DNA of 64,000 nucleotides from Phytohabitans flavus (GCF_011764545.1 NZ_AP022870.1:248001-312000); one strand, 5' to 3'. Counted from the stretch's first letter, positions 9,184-18,341 are shown. The notes: generated from the sequence alone by a model not told the origin. Numbers and translations are program-made.

Positions 9184-9219
9184 CGACGCGAGCCGCACCG
9201 GCAGGTGCGGCTCGCGTCG
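9184..9219 (+). terminator. Intrinsic terminator hairpin after the 57-aa gene
   Basis: Perfect 16-bp stem around GACGCGAGCCGCACC and its complement, with a four-base loop (GGCA). It has no long T-tract, as usual in actinomycetes. Confidence 0.8.
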
Positions 9220-9334
9220 CTGTATCCGGCGTGGACTTTTCGCCACACGAGCGAAAGTTCGGGTCATGGCGCTGGAAAGTATGGACACATCTAGGTCTAC
9301 CAATTAATGTGACGACCACGACACAGCTGTTTCG

Positions 9335-9364
9335 TCGAGGTAACCGACGGCGCGGTTAGCTCGA
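9335..9364. promoter_or_regulatory. Inverted repeat in the 5' region of the secreted dehydrogenase gene
   Basis: TCGAGGTAACCG and CGGTTAGCTCGA are complementary at 11 of 12 positions, with a 6-base centre, 145 bp before the start codon at 9510. It could be an operator or a leader hairpin. The rest of 9220-9509 shows no gene and no clear -35/-10 pair. Confidence 0.45.
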
Positions 9365-9509
9365 AGGTGCGCTCACCCAGCAGGGGTGTTCGCCCCGAGC
9401 ACGTCACCGGCACGGGTCCCCACACTCGGGTCGGTTTCCACCGCCCACGGCATCCGGCGCGACGGCCTGCGCCCTTGCCTGGCAAAGGTCAGGAGAGGGA
9501 ACCCCCACC

Positions 9510-12395
9510 ATGTCCATACTGGACTTCCGGCGCCGCCCCGCGCCGTCGATCCCACGCGCCCGAAGGCACCGCCGGGCGCACGCGGCCGGCTCGGCCGTTC
9601 TCCTCGTCGTCGCCGGTGCGGCGATCTCCGTAGGCACCACGGCCGCCCCCGCGCAGGCACACCCGATCAACGCGGCGGACTTCCAGCGGGTGACGCTGGC
9701 CAGCGGCGCCGGCGAGGTCGGTGAGCCCATGACGCTCGCCGTGCTCCCGGACCGTTCGGTGATCCACACCGCGCGCAACGGGACCGTCCGCCGCACCGAC
9801 GCGGCCGGCACCACCAGCGTGATCGGCACCATCCCGGTGTACACACACGACGAGGAAGGGTTGCAGGGCGTCGGGGTCGACCCCGGCTTCGCCAGCAACC
9901 GCTTCATCTACCTTTACTACGCGCCGCCGCTGTCCACGCCGGCCGGTGACGCGCCCGCGAGCGGTAGCGCCGCGACCTGGGCGACCTGGCAGGGCGTCAA
10001 CCGGCTGTCCCGGTTCACCCTGAACGCCAACAACACGATCAACATGGCCAGCCAGGTCAACGTCCTGGACGTGGCGGCCGACCGTGGCATGTGCTGCCAC
10101 GTGGGCGGCGACATCGACTTCGACGCGGCGGGCAACCTCTACCTGTCCACAGGGGACGACAGCAACCCGTTCGACTCGGCCGGCTACTCGCCGCTGGACG
10201 AGCGGACCGAGCGCAACCCGGTCTTCGACGCGCAGCGCTCCGCGGGCAACACCAACGACTTGCGCGGCAAGATCCTGCGCATCAAGGTGAACGCCAGCGG
10301 GACGTACTCGATCCCGGCCGGCAACCTCTTCGCGCCCGGTACGGCCAACACGCGCCCCGAGATCTACGCGATGGGCTTCCGCAACCCGTTCCGGATCGGC
10401 GTCGACAAGGCGACCGGCATCGTCTACGTGGGCGACTACGGCCCCGACGCCGGTACGACGAGCGCGACCCGCGGCCCGAGCGGCCAGGTGGAGTTCAACC
10501 GGGTGACGTCGGCGGGCAACTACGGCTGGCCGTACTGCACCGGCACGAACAGCACCACCGAGACGTACAACGAGTGGAACTTCGCGACCAGCGCGACCGG
10601 GCCCAAGTTCAACTGCACCGGCGGCCCGACCAACAACTCGTTCCGCAACACCGGCCAGGGCACGCTGCCGGCGGCCCGCGCGTCGTGGATCCGGTACGCG
10701 GGTGACGCCGGCTCGCCGCCCGAGTTCGGTGGCGGCTCGGAGTCGCCGAGTGGTGGCCCGGTGTACCGGTACGACGCGGCGAATCCCTCCACGACCAAGT
10801 TCCCGGCCGGGTTCGACGGGCAGTTCTTCGCCGGCGAGTTCGGGCGGCGCTGGATCAAGCCGATCCACGTGAGCGCGAGCGGCGCGATCGAGGGCATCGA
10901 GACGTTCCCGTGGACCGGTACCCAGGTCATGGACCAGGCGTTCGGCCCGGACGGCGCCCTCTACGTCCTCGACTACGGCACCGGCTGGTTCGGCGGTGAC
11001 GCCAACTCGGCGCTGTACCGCTACGACTACGTCGGCTCGGGCGGCAACCGCGCCCCGATCGCCAACGCCACCGGCACCCCCACCTCCGGCGCGGCGCCGC
11101 TGAGCGTGCAGTTCTCGTCGGCGGGCTCGTCCGACCCGGACGGCAGCGCGATCACGTACTCGTGGGCCTTCGGTGACGGCACGACCTCGACGGCGGCCAA
11201 CCCCACCAAGACCTACACCGCGAACGGCACCTACACCGCGACGCTCACCGTCCGCGACCCGCAGGGCGCGACCGGCACCGACAGCGTGACCATCTCCGTC
11301 GGCAACAGCGCGCCGCGGGTCACGATCTCCGCGCCGGCGAACGGGCAGCTCTTCTCGTTCGGCGACACGGTGCCGTTTACGATCTCGGTGGCCGACACCG
11401 AGGACGGCGCGATCGACTGTGCCCGGGTCAAGATGACCTACGTCCTCGGCCACGACAGCCACGGCCACCAGATCACGTCGCAGAACGGCTGCACCGGCTC
11501 GATCACCATCCCGGTCGACGGCGAGCACGACGACGCCGCCAACATCTTCGGGATCTTCGACGCCGAGTACACCGACAACGGCGGGATCACCACGCACACC
11601 CAGCACGTCCTCCAGCCGCGCAAGCGCCAGGCGGAGCACTTCAAGACGATGTCCGGCGTCGCCACCTTCGCCAAGGCGACGGCCGAGGGCGGGTTCACCG
11701 TCGGCAACATCAGCAACGGTGACTGGATCTCCTTCGACCCGTACCGGATCAGCAACGCCACCTCGTTCTCCGCGCGGGTCTCCTCCGGCGGCGTCGGGGG
11801 CACGTTGCAGGTGCGGGCCGGTTCGGCGACGGGCACCGTGCTCGGCTCCGCCACGGTGACGCCGACGGGCGGCTGGGAAACGTTCGCGACGGTCACCGGC
11901 ACGATCGCCAACCCGCCGGCCGGCACGACGACGCTGTACCTGACGTTCGCCGGTGCGGCGGGCTCGCTGTTCGACCTCGACTCGTTCACGTTCGCGACGG
12001 GCGGTGGCACCGGCGGCGGCAGCCGCATCACCGGCCTGGGCGGCAAGTGCCTGGACGTGCGCGGCGGCGCCACCGCCGACGGTACCCAGATCCAGATCCG
12101 CACCTGCGACAACAGTGCGGCGCAGACCTGGACCCGCACCGGTCAGACGCTGCGCGCGCTCGGCAAGTGCCTGGACGTCGCGGGCGCCGGTACGGCCGAC
12201 GGCACGAAGATCCAGCTGTACACCTGCAACGGCACCGGCGCCCAGAACTGGGTGCCGCAGGCCAACGGCACGCTGGTGAACAGCAACTCCGGCAAGTGTC
12301 TCGACGTGCTGAACGGCGGCACCGCCGACAACACGATCGTGCAGCTGCTCACCTGCACCGGCGCCGCCAAGCAGCAGTGGACGCTGCCCTCCTAG
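9510..12395 (+). CDS. Secreted PQQ-type glucose/sorbosone dehydrogenase with PKD, CBM6-like and ricin-type lectin domains
   Basis: A 961-residue exported enzyme. A long signal peptide ends near APAQA-HP (about residue 50). A six-bladed GSDH propeller spans about 60-507, with NTNDLRGKILRI, EIYAMGFRNPFRIGVD and FGPDGALYVLDYGTGW. A PKD domain (DPDGSAITYSWAFGDGT) spans about 513-597, then come an Ig-like region (600-705), a CBM6-like module (705-830) and a ricin B lectin repeat (840-961, three GKCLDV units). It probably oxidises a sugar bound to polysaccharide or glycoside outside the cell. PQQ use is inferred from the family. Start ATG 9510 follows AGGAGAGGG. It forms an operon with the next gene, 9 bp away. 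Confidence 0.9.
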   Translation: MSILDFRRRPAPSIPRARRHRRAHAAGSAVLLVVAGAAISVGTTAAPAQAHPINAADFQRVTLASGAGEVGEPMTLAVLPDRSVIHTARNGTVRRTDAAGTTSVIGTIPVYTHDEEGLQGVGVDPGFASNRFIYLYYAPPLSTPAGDAPASGSAATWATWQGVNRLSRFTLNANNTINMASQVNVLDVAADRGMCCHVGGDIDFDAAGNLYLSTGDDSNPFDSAGYSPLDERTERNPVFDAQRSAGNTNDLRGKILRIKVNASGTYSIPAGNLFAPGTANTRPEIYAMGFRNPFRIGVDKATGIVYVGDYGPDAGTTSATRGPSGQVEFNRVTSAGNYGWPYCTGTNSTTETYNEWNFATSATGPKFNCTGGPTNNSFRNTGQGTLPAARASWIRYAGDAGSPPEFGGGSESPSGGPVYRYDAANPSTTKFPAGFDGQFFAGEFGRRWIKPIHVSASGAIEGIETFPWTGTQVMDQAFGPDGALYVLDYGTGWFGGDANSALYRYDYVGSGGNRAPIANATGTPTSGAAPLSVQFSSAGSSDPDGSAITYSWAFGDGTTSTAANPTKTYTANGTYTATLTVRDPQGATGTDSVTISVGNSAPRVTISAPANGQLFSFGDTVPFTISVADTEDGAIDCARVKMTYVLGHDSHGHQITSQNGCTGSITIPVDGEHDDAANIFGIFDAEYTDNGGITTHTQHVLQPRKRQAEHFKTMSGVATFAKATAEGGFTVGNISNGDWISFDPYRISNATSFSARVSSGGVGGTLQVRAGSATGTVLGSATVTPTGGWETFATVTGTIANPPAGTTTLYLTFAGAAGSLFDLDSFTFATGGGTGGGSRITGLGGKCLDVRGGATADGTQIQIRTCDNSAAQTWTRTGQTLRALGKCLDVAGAGTADGTKIQLYTCNGTGAQNWVPQANGTLVNSNSGKCLDVLNGGTADNTIVQLLTCTGAAKQQWTLPS

Positions 12396-12404
12396 GGAGA
12401 CGAG

Positions 12405-14519
12405 ATGCGTAGGACATCCATAGTGGGCGCGGCCGCCCTCCTGGCGGCCATCGCATGCACGGCCCCGGCCTCGCCGGTGGCGGCCAACCCGGCCGACCCC
12501 CGGTACGACGTGCTGGTCTTCTCCAAGACGGCCGGCTTCCGGCACGACTCGATCCCGCAGGGCATCCAGGCGATCCGGGACCTGGGCGCGGCGAACAACT
12601 TCAGCGTGACCGCGACCGAGGACGCCGCCGCGTTCACCACGGCGAACCTCGCGCAGTACGAGGCGGTGGTCTTCCTCTCCACCACCGGTGACGTGCTCAA
12701 CGCCGCCCAGCAGACGGCGTTCGAGCAGTACATCGCCACCGGCAAGGGGTACGTGGGCATCCACGCTGCCGCCGACACCGAGTACGACTGGCCGTTCTAC
12801 GGCAACCTGGTGGGCGGCTACTTCGCCTCCCACCCGGCGATCCAGCAGGCCAACATCCGGGTGGAAAACCGGGGTCACGCGGCGAGCGGGCACCTGCCGC
12901 AGACCTGGACCCGCACCGACGAGTGGTACAACTACCGCACCAACCCCCGTACCAGCGCACGGGTGCTCGCCAACCTGGACGAGGGCTCGTACTCCGGCGG
13001 CGGCATGGGTGCCGACCACCCGATCACCTGGTGCAAGACGTTCGGCGGTGGCCGCTCGTTCTACACCGGGCTGGGCCACACCCAGGCCACGTACGCGGAG
13101 GCCAACTTCCGGGCGCACCTGCTCGGCGGCATCCGGTACGCGGCCAGCCGCTCCCAGGCCGACTGCCGGCCGGAGACCGGCTACACCACCCTCTACAACG
13201 GAGCCACGACCGGGTGGTCGCAGGCCGGGCCGGGCAGCTTCACCAACACCGACGCCACGCTGACCTCCGTCGGGGGCATGGGCCTGTTCTGGTACAGCCA
13301 GAAGCAGTACACCTCGTACTCGCTGAAGCTGGACTGGCGGGTCGCGGGCGACGACAACTCCGGCATCTTCGTCGGCTTCCCGGCGTCGACCGATCCCAAC
13401 TCGGCGGTCAACAGCGGGTACGAGATCCAGATCGACCCCACCGACGCGGCCGACCGCACGACCGGCGCGATCTACGGCTTCAAGTCGGCCGACCTCGCGG
13501 CCCGGGACGCGGCGCTCAACCGGGCGGGGGAGTGGAACGCGTACGAGATCCTCGTCGAGGGCCAGCGCATCCAGGTCTTCCTCAACGGTGTGCGGATCAA
13601 CGACTTCACCAACACCGACCCGGTCCGCAACCTGGACGGCTACATCGGCATCCAGAACCACGGCACCGGCGACGACGTCTCGTTCCGCAACATCCGGATC
13701 AAGGAGCTCGGCGCACCGCCGACCGGTGGTGACGTGACCGTGCAGGCCGAGTCGTTCAGCTCGCAGAGCGGCGTGCAGGCGGTCGGCAAGACCGGCGCCA
13801 ACAACGGGCAGACGCTCGGCTTCATCGAGCAGGGCGACTGGGCCGCGTACAACAACGTGAACGTCGGCGGCGCCACCTCGCTGCGGGCCCGGGTGGTCTC
13901 CGGCGGCCCTGGTGGCACGCTCCAGGTCCGTACCGGCGGGGCCACCGGACCGATCCTCGGCTCGGTGGCGGTACCGAACACGGGCAGCTGGAACACGTTC
14001 GCCACCGTCAACACCACCCTGTCCGGCGTGCCGGCGGGCAACGCGAACGTGTACCTCACGTTCGCCGGCGCCGGTGGCGGCCTCTTCGACGTGGACGACT
14101 TCACGTTCGTCAAGTCGGGCGGGCCTGGCCCTGGTCCGGGCCCCGGCGCGGTCGTCGGCCTCGGCGGCAAGTGCCTGGACGTGCGTGGCGGCGGCACCGC
14201 GGACGGTACCCAGATGCAGATCCTGACCTGCAACAGCGGCCCGTCGCAGACGTTCACCCGGACCGGCCAGACGCTGCGGGCGCTGGGCAAGTGCCTGGAC
14301 GTGTCCGGCTCGGGTACGGCCGACGGCACGAAGATCCAGCTGTGGACCTGCAACGGCACCGGCGCCCAGAACTGGGCGCCACAGGCCAACGGCACCCTCG
14401 TGAACAGCACCTCCAACAAGTGCCTCGACATCGCCGGTGGCAGCACCACCGACGGCACCGTCGTGCACCTGTGGACCTGCGGTACCGCCGCGAGCCAGCG
14501 GTGGACGATACCGGCCTGA
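12405..14519 (+). CDS. Secreted ThuA / 3-keto-disaccharide hydrolase (DUF1080) protein with CBM6-like and ricin-type lectin domains
   Basis: A 704-residue exported protein. Signal peptide 1-27; ThuA-like glutamine-amidotransferase-type fold at 33-252 (VLVFSKTAGFRHDSIPQGIQ, GIHAAADTEYDWPFYGNLVG, MGADHPITWCK); DUF1080 / 3-keto-disaccharide hydrolase domain at 258-435 (WRVAGDDNSGIFVGFP, YIGIQNHGTGDDVSFRNIRI); CBM6-like at 443-570; a PG-repeat linker; and a ricin B lectin at 583-704. ThuA and DUF1080 are both linked to metabolism of 3-keto-sugars. AGGGAGACGAG precedes the start. It is encoded directly behind the dehydrogenase, so oxidation followed by cleavage of the keto-glycoside is a plausible joint function; this is inference. 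Confidence 0.88.
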   Translation: MRRTSIVGAAALLAAIACTAPASPVAANPADPRYDVLVFSKTAGFRHDSIPQGIQAIRDLGAANNFSVTATEDAAAFTTANLAQYEAVVFLSTTGDVLNAAQQTAFEQYIATGKGYVGIHAAADTEYDWPFYGNLVGGYFASHPAIQQANIRVENRGHAASGHLPQTWTRTDEWYNYRTNPRTSARVLANLDEGSYSGGGMGADHPITWCKTFGGGRSFYTGLGHTQATYAEANFRAHLLGGIRYAASRSQADCRPETGYTTLYNGATTGWSQAGPGSFTNTDATLTSVGGMGLFWYSQKQYTSYSLKLDWRVAGDDNSGIFVGFPASTDPNSAVNSGYEIQIDPTDAADRTTGAIYGFKSADLAARDAALNRAGEWNAYEILVEGQRIQVFLNGVRINDFTNTDPVRNLDGYIGIQNHGTGDDVSFRNIRIKELGAPPTGGDVTVQAESFSSQSGVQAVGKTGANNGQTLGFIEQGDWAAYNNVNVGGATSLRARVVSGGPGGTLQVRTGGATGPILGSVAVPNTGSWNTFATVNTTLSGVPAGNANVYLTFAGAGGGLFDVDDFTFVKSGGPGPGPGPGAVVGLGGKCLDVRGGGTADGTQMQILTCNSGPSQTFTRTGQTLRALGKCLDVSGSGTADGTKIQLWTCNGTGAQNWAPQANGTLVNSTSNKCLDIAGGSTTDGTVVHLWTCGTAASQRWTIPA

Positions 14520-14539
14520 TCCTTTCGCACCCCCACCCC

Positions 14540-14573
14540 GGGACGGCCGCCGCAGCGTAGCGGCGGCCGTCCC
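14540..14573 (+). terminator. Terminator of the dehydrogenase-ThuA operon
   Basis: Perfect 14-bp stem GGGACGGCCGCCGC with a 6-base loop, 20 bp after the stop codon. Confidence 0.85.
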
Positions 14574-14604
14574 ACCTTGCGGGGGCGTTTTAGGGTATGG
14601 ACTT

Positions 14605-15585
14605 ATGTGCGGTGGCTTTCGAGTGGGTACGGCCACCTTGCTTGCCGTGCTCCTGCTGAGCGGCTGTACCACCGGCCCGGCCGACCGGTCGCCCATCGGC
14701 GCGCGGGCCGAGGCGCCGGTGCCGCAGGGCGTGGCCGACCCGGCCGCGCCGCCGAGCGCGGTGCCGCCCGAGCCGGAGTGCGACCCCCGCGCGAGCCTGC
14801 GCCCCGCTGGCGCGCTGCCCCAGCCCGGCCGGATGCCGGCGGGCTCCACGATGGAGAAGATCCGGGCGCGCGGCCGGCTGATCGCCGGCGTCGACCAGAA
14901 CAACTATCTGTTCGGCTTCCGTGACCCGCTCACCGGGCGGCTGGAGGGCTTCGACATCGACCTGGTCCGTGAGGTGGCCAGGGCCATCTTCGGCGACCCG
15001 GAGCGCGTGCAGTACGTGGTGGTCACCCAGGCGCAGCGGCTCACCGCCGTCAACGGGCAGGTCGACCTGGTGGCCAACTCGATGACGATCACCTGCGCGC
15101 GACGCGAGCTCGTCGAGTTCTCCACCAACTACCTCGACTCCGGGCAGCGGGTGCTCGTGCCGGAGACCTCCAGCGTCAAGGGCATCGAGGACCTGGGCGG
15201 CAAGCGGGTCTGCGCGGCGGCCAACACCACGTCGATCCAGGCGATCATCGACGCGCCGGCCAAGCCGGTCGCGATCTCCGCCGTCGACTGGACCGACTGC
15301 CTCGTGCTGCTCCAGCAGGGCCAGGTGGACGCCATCTCCACCACCGACAACGTGCTCGCCGGCCTGGCTGCCCAGGACCCCACCACGAAGATCGTGGGGC
15401 CGCGCTTCAGCGACGAGCCGCACGGCCTCGCGTTCGCCCGCGGCGCGACCGACCTCGTCCGCTTCGTCAACGGCGTCTTCGACCGCCTGCGCGCGGACGG
15501 CGGCTGGATGCAGATCTACAACCGCTGGCTCGGCCCCACGCTCGGCCCGGTGCCCGCCCCGCCGCCGGCCCGGTACCGAGGCTGA
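14605..15585 (+). CDS. Glutamate/polar amino acid ABC transporter substrate-binding lipoprotein
   Basis: A 326-residue family-3 solute-binding lipoprotein. The N-terminal lipobox is VLLLSGC, followed by a Pro-rich linker. Domain motifs are GRLIAGVDQNNYLFGFRDP, LEGFDIDLVREVARAIFGDP, LVANSMTITCARRELVEFST and a late DEPHGLAFARG. These fit glutamate binders of the GlnH/GluB type. No permease or ATPase gene is adjacent. In mycobacteria a GlnH-type protein acts as a sensor with GlnX and PknG, so a sensing role is possible here too, but no pknG is seen. Start ATG 14605 gives the full lipoprotein signal. Confidence 0.87.
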   Translation: MCGGFRVGTATLLAVLLLSGCTTGPADRSPIGARAEAPVPQGVADPAAPPSAVPPEPECDPRASLRPAGALPQPGRMPAGSTMEKIRARGRLIAGVDQNNYLFGFRDPLTGRLEGFDIDLVREVARAIFGDPERVQYVVVTQAQRLTAVNGQVDLVANSMTITCARRELVEFSTNYLDSGQRVLVPETSSVKGIEDLGGKRVCAAANTTSIQAIIDAPAKPVAISAVDWTDCLVLLQQGQVDAISTTDNVLAGLAAQDPTTKIVGPRFSDEPHGLAFARGATDLVRFVNGVFDRLRADGGWMQIYNRWLGPTLGPVPAPPPARYRG

Positions 15586-15620
15586 GGCTGGCGCTGTAAC
15601 GAAACGGGAGCGTCCAAGAA

Positions 15621-15634
15621 CGGGAGCGCTTCCA
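15621..15634. promoter_or_regulatory. LacI-family (CebR-like) operator-like site
   Basis: CGGGAGCGCTTCCA differs at two positions from the palindrome TGGGAGCGCTCCCA known for CebR of Streptomyces. A half-site (CGGGAGCGTCC) lies 16 bp upstream. It precedes the permease relic, so it may be left over from a lost sugar operon. Confidence 0.45.
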
Positions 15635-15805
15635 AATCAACGGCCTGTCCAGCGGCGATTACGCATCGCGACAGTGGCCCTACGGCCGATGTGGACAGTG
15701 TCTGTCCGGTCAGGTGAACGCCCCTCAACTGGGCTTATCGCCCGTTGTGATCAACGCGTACCTTATGCCGCAGCCGAGGGAGGCTTAGCGGAATGTGGCA
15801 GGGAC

Positions 15806-15973
15806 GGGTCGGGGTCCTGGCGCTGGAACAACGTCGCGGGCGGCCAGTCGATCCCCTTCGGCCAGGCGATGGCCGGCGCCCTGCTAGCCAGCCTGCCGAC
15901 GCTGGCGATCTACCTCCTGCTAGGCCGCTTCTTCCTACGCGGCGTACTAGCCGGCACTCTCCGCGACAACTGA
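15806..15973 (+). pseudogene. C-terminal remnant of a MalG-type sugar ABC permease
   Basis: The in-frame end reads GQAMAGALLASLPTLAIYLL, then LGRFFLRGVLAGTLRDN. This is the last transmembrane helix and C-terminal tail of carbohydrate ABC permeases (compare the end of the intact permease at 29334-30167: IMAGSLILVVPVIVLFLALQ, RYFVNGLSGAVKE). Nothing upstream encodes the rest of a permease. It appears to be the scar of a deleted sugar transporter. Confidence 0.75.
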
Positions 15974-16167
15974 CGCCAGCCGGGCCCTCACCCTCCGCTC
16001 CCGACCAGCATGCCCATCTTCTGGGGCGGCGGTCGACTTGGCGGCGCGCGAGCGCGGAGGTGGCGAGTCTTGACCGCTTGTTTCGGACGATCGGTGCGTG
16101 ATCCGATCCCGCGCCGATGATCAGGGCGATGGGGCATGGCCTTGATCGGTGGGTGCTCTGGTCGTCC

Positions 16168-16207
16168 GTGTCGAGAAATTGCCCCTGGAGGGGCGATTTC
16201 TCGACAC
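16168..16207. repeat. Inverted repeat, 18-bp arms
   Basis: GTGTCGAGAAATTGCCCC and its complement, with one T/C difference and a TGGA loop. The AT-containing stem differs from the surrounding GC-rich sequence. Confidence 0.8.
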
Positions 16208-16426
16208 GCTTGCAGCGCGAAACGGCGCTGGTTGCGTCGATCAAGGAAAGTCCGCGGCCATCGGCCATGATCGACCTCTTTTGCGTGGAGGTTCGATCCC
16301 GTCGACGCGGGCCGGGGGCCCGAAAGGCTCTTTGGGATCGGTCGGTGTCAGGTGGTGGGGTCGCTCGGGGTTGCGGTTACCCATTTCTTGCCTCCGGCGG
16401 GATCTCCGGCCTCCGGGATGGGGGAA

Positions 16427-16581
16427 GTGCCGTCCCGTCGGCCCCCGACCCGTTAAGAGCAGAGCAGCCCAACGCCCGGGGCGCCAGCGTCTGTGCCGCT
16501 TGTTCCGGTCCGTCTGTGGTGGCGCCCCGGGCGTTGGCCTGCTCCAAGAACTAGCGGGTCGAGGGCCGACAGGACGGCACT
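16427..16581. repeat. Long imperfect inverted repeat, about 60-bp arms
   Basis: The inner arms are an exact 18-bp match (CCAACGCCCGGGGCGCCA at 16469-16486 against 16520-16537) around a 33-base loop. The outer arms (about 16427-16468 against 16538-16581) continue the pairing imperfectly (GTGCCGTCCCGTCGGCC against the complement of GGCCGACAGGACGGCAC). No transposase is present. The structure resembles a MITE-type or structured non-coding element. Confidence 0.75.
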
Positions 16582-16631
16582 GCGGGGTGGGGGTGGGCGC
16601 CTGGTGTCGCGCGCTGGCGGTGGTCTCGGTG

Positions 16632-16696
16632 GTGATCGTTCGCCTAATACCTATAGGACGCGCCGTCGGCGCCGCGGATTCTGGGCGAACGATCAC
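16632..16696. repeat. Inverted repeat, 13-bp perfect arms
   Basis: GTGATCGTTCGCC (16632-16644) pairs with GGCGAACGATCAC (16684-16696). The intervening bases contain a second, GC-rich self-complementary core. Confidence 0.75.
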
Positions 16697-16714
16697 GGCG
16701 AGGGTGAATCGTCG

Positions 16715-16766
16715 GGCTTTGTGAAGACCTATTGCTGCCAGGGCAACCACAAGTCTTCACAAAGCC
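16715..16766. repeat. Inverted repeat, 14-bp perfect arms
   Basis: GGCTTTGTGAAGAC (16715-16728) pairs exactly with GTCTTCACAAAGCC (16753-16766), with a 24-base loop. Confidence 0.8.
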
Positions 16767-16998
16767 ACCTCTCGCAAGACGGCGGCGGAGACTGTGGACG
16801 GACTCGATGCCCCCCGACGCCGAAGCTTTCTTGATCTATTCAGGGCGGCGTCGTGGCGAGCGGTGTCGCGTATAACGGTGTCGGCCTGTCGTCAGATTCG
16901 GTCGGCTGTGGGTCTGCGCGAAGGCCGTGTCTCGGCGCGGGTCGTGCGGGTCTGTGGGTCCGCGGGCCTTGCGGGTTGGGGGTTTGTTGGGGTTTGGG

Positions 16999-17064
16999 TG
17001 TGAAGCGCGGAGGGTGAGGCCGCGGGAGCGGCGGTCTGGACCACCGCGGACGTCGCGGTAGCTC
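16999..17064 (-). repeat. Dispersed intergenic repeat R1, copy 2 (minus strand)
   Basis: Read on the minus strand it gives GAGCTACCGCGACGTCCGCG, then GTGGTCCAGACCGCCGCTCC and CGCGGCCTCACCCTCCGC. This matches 37248-37305 over its whole length and 5595-5640 over the right part. Confidence 0.8.
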
Positions 17065-17174
17065 AAAACCACCCGATGTCCCGTAGGGGGAGTGGTCGGG
17101 GTGAATACGGATGTTCTCACATAGACCACCTTCGTAGGGTGCACATAGGACATGAGCCTGACGAAGGGGAGAAC

Positions 17175-18341
17175 ATGCGCATTCATCTTGCCCGCGCGGT
17201 GGTCTCGGCGGGGCTTGCCGCCGTCCTGGTGGCCGTGCCGGTCACCGGCGCCGCCGCGGGGGCGGCGCCGGGTGGTGGTGACCGGCGGTTGTTGCAGGAG
17301 GCGGCCGACGACCTGACCGGGCTCGGGGTGACCGGCGTGCAGGGGATCGCCGCCGACGGGCGGCGCACCAGCGCGGCGCGCTCCGGTGTGGCCGACATCC
17401 GCACCGGCGCGCCCGTGCCGGCGGACGGGTATTTCAGGATGGGGAGCAACACCAAGACGTTCGCCGCGGTGGTCGTGCTCCAGCTGGTGGCGGAGCGGCG
17501 GCTGTCGCTGGAGGACACCGTGGACCGCTGGCTGCCCGGCGTGGTGGCCGGCAACGGCAACGACGGCCGGCGGGTCACCGTGCGGCAGCTGCTCCAGCAC
17601 ACCAGCGGGATCTACAACTACACGAACGACATGCCCGGGCTGGCCTCGCCGGAGGGGTACCTGGAGCATCGCTTCGAGCATCTCGACCCGGAGGAGCTGG
17701 TGGCGATCGCGATGAAGCACGGTCCGGTCTTCGCACCCGGTACGAGCTGGGACTACTCGAACACCAACTACATCCTCATCGGGATGATCATCGAGAAGAT
17801 CACCGGCAAGGGGTGGGCGGCGGTCGTGCGCGATCGGGTCATCCGGCCGCTCGGGCTGACCCACACGTACTCGCCCGGCGACGTGCCCACGCTGCCCCGC
17901 CCGCACGCGCGGGGATACCAGCAGTTCACGCCCGGCGGGCCGCTGCTGGACACCACCCTGCTGAACCTGAGCTGGGGCTGGGTGGCGGGTGACCTGGTCA
18001 CGACCCCGAGCGACCTGGTCCGCTTCTGGCAGGGGCTCCAGAGTGGACGCCTGCTGGCCCCGGCGCAGCTCGCCGAGATGCACCGTACGGTGCTGGCCGT
18101 GACGTTCCAGGACGTCTTCCCGGGCACTCGGTACGGACTCGGGATCATGTGGACACCGACGAGCTGCGGGGGCTACTGGAGCCACGGTGGGGACGTGCCC
18201 GGTACCAGCACCGTCAACGGCGTGACCAGCGACGGCCGGCACGCGGTGGTGCTGGCAATCTCCACGCGGCTGGCCGGTGACGAGGAGGCCCTCGCGATCT
18301 ACCACCGGGCGGACGAGGCGGTCGCGGAGATCATCTGCTGA
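17175..18341 (+). CDS. Secreted serine beta-lactamase-like hydrolase (class C / DD-peptidase fold)
   Basis: A 388-residue exported protein. The signal peptide includes AVVSAGLAAVLVAVPVTGAAA. The active-site motifs are complete and in order: SNTK near residue 90 (SxxK nucleophile), YSN near 194 (YxN) and HGG near 336 in the position of KTG. Proteins of this kind include D-Ala-D-Ala carboxypeptidases, esterases and D-aminopeptidases; few are true beta-lactamases. Start ATG 17175 follows AAGGGGAGAAC. It is monocistronic. The 75 bp upstream contain the direct repeat ACATAG(A/G) spaced by about 25 bp, a possible control site. Confidence 0.88.
   Translation: MRIHLARAVVSAGLAAVLVAVPVTGAAAGAAPGGGDRRLLQEAADDLTGLGVTGVQGIAADGRRTSAARSGVADIRTGAPVPADGYFRMGSNTKTFAAVVVLQLVAERRLSLEDTVDRWLPGVVAGNGNDGRRVTVRQLLQHTSGIYNYTNDMPGLASPEGYLEHRFEHLDPEELVAIAMKHGPVFAPGTSWDYSNTNYILIGMIIEKITGKGWAAVVRDRVIRPLGLTHTYSPGDVPTLPRPHARGYQQFTPGGPLLDTTLLNLSWGWVAGDLVTTPSDLVRFWQGLQSGRLLAPAQLAEMHRTVLAVTFQDVFPGTRYGLGIMWTPTSCGGYWSHGGDVPGTSTVNGVTSDGRHAVVLAISTRLAGDEEALAIYHRADEAVAEIIC

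Larger units (their letters stand above)
15586..17174. other. Long intergenic region holding a permease relic and a cluster of hairpins
   Basis: Nearly 1.6 kb without an intact gene. From left to right it holds a LacI-type operator-like site (15621-15634), the C-terminal remnant of a sugar permease, four separate inverted repeats (16168-16766), an R1 repeat copy on the minus strand, and the leader of the next gene. The rest is unrecognised, with scattered short frames that carry no family motif. Confidence 0.7.

Noticed and set aside
9489..14903. Minus-strand open frame of about 1800 codons across the 9510 and 12405 genes
   Set aside because: It spans two convincing plus-strand genes and their terminator, and has no ribosome site or recognisable fold.
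16260..16330. Possible tRNA-like GGTTCGATCCC stretch
   Set aside because: No acceptor stem, D-arm or anticodon arm could be placed around it.
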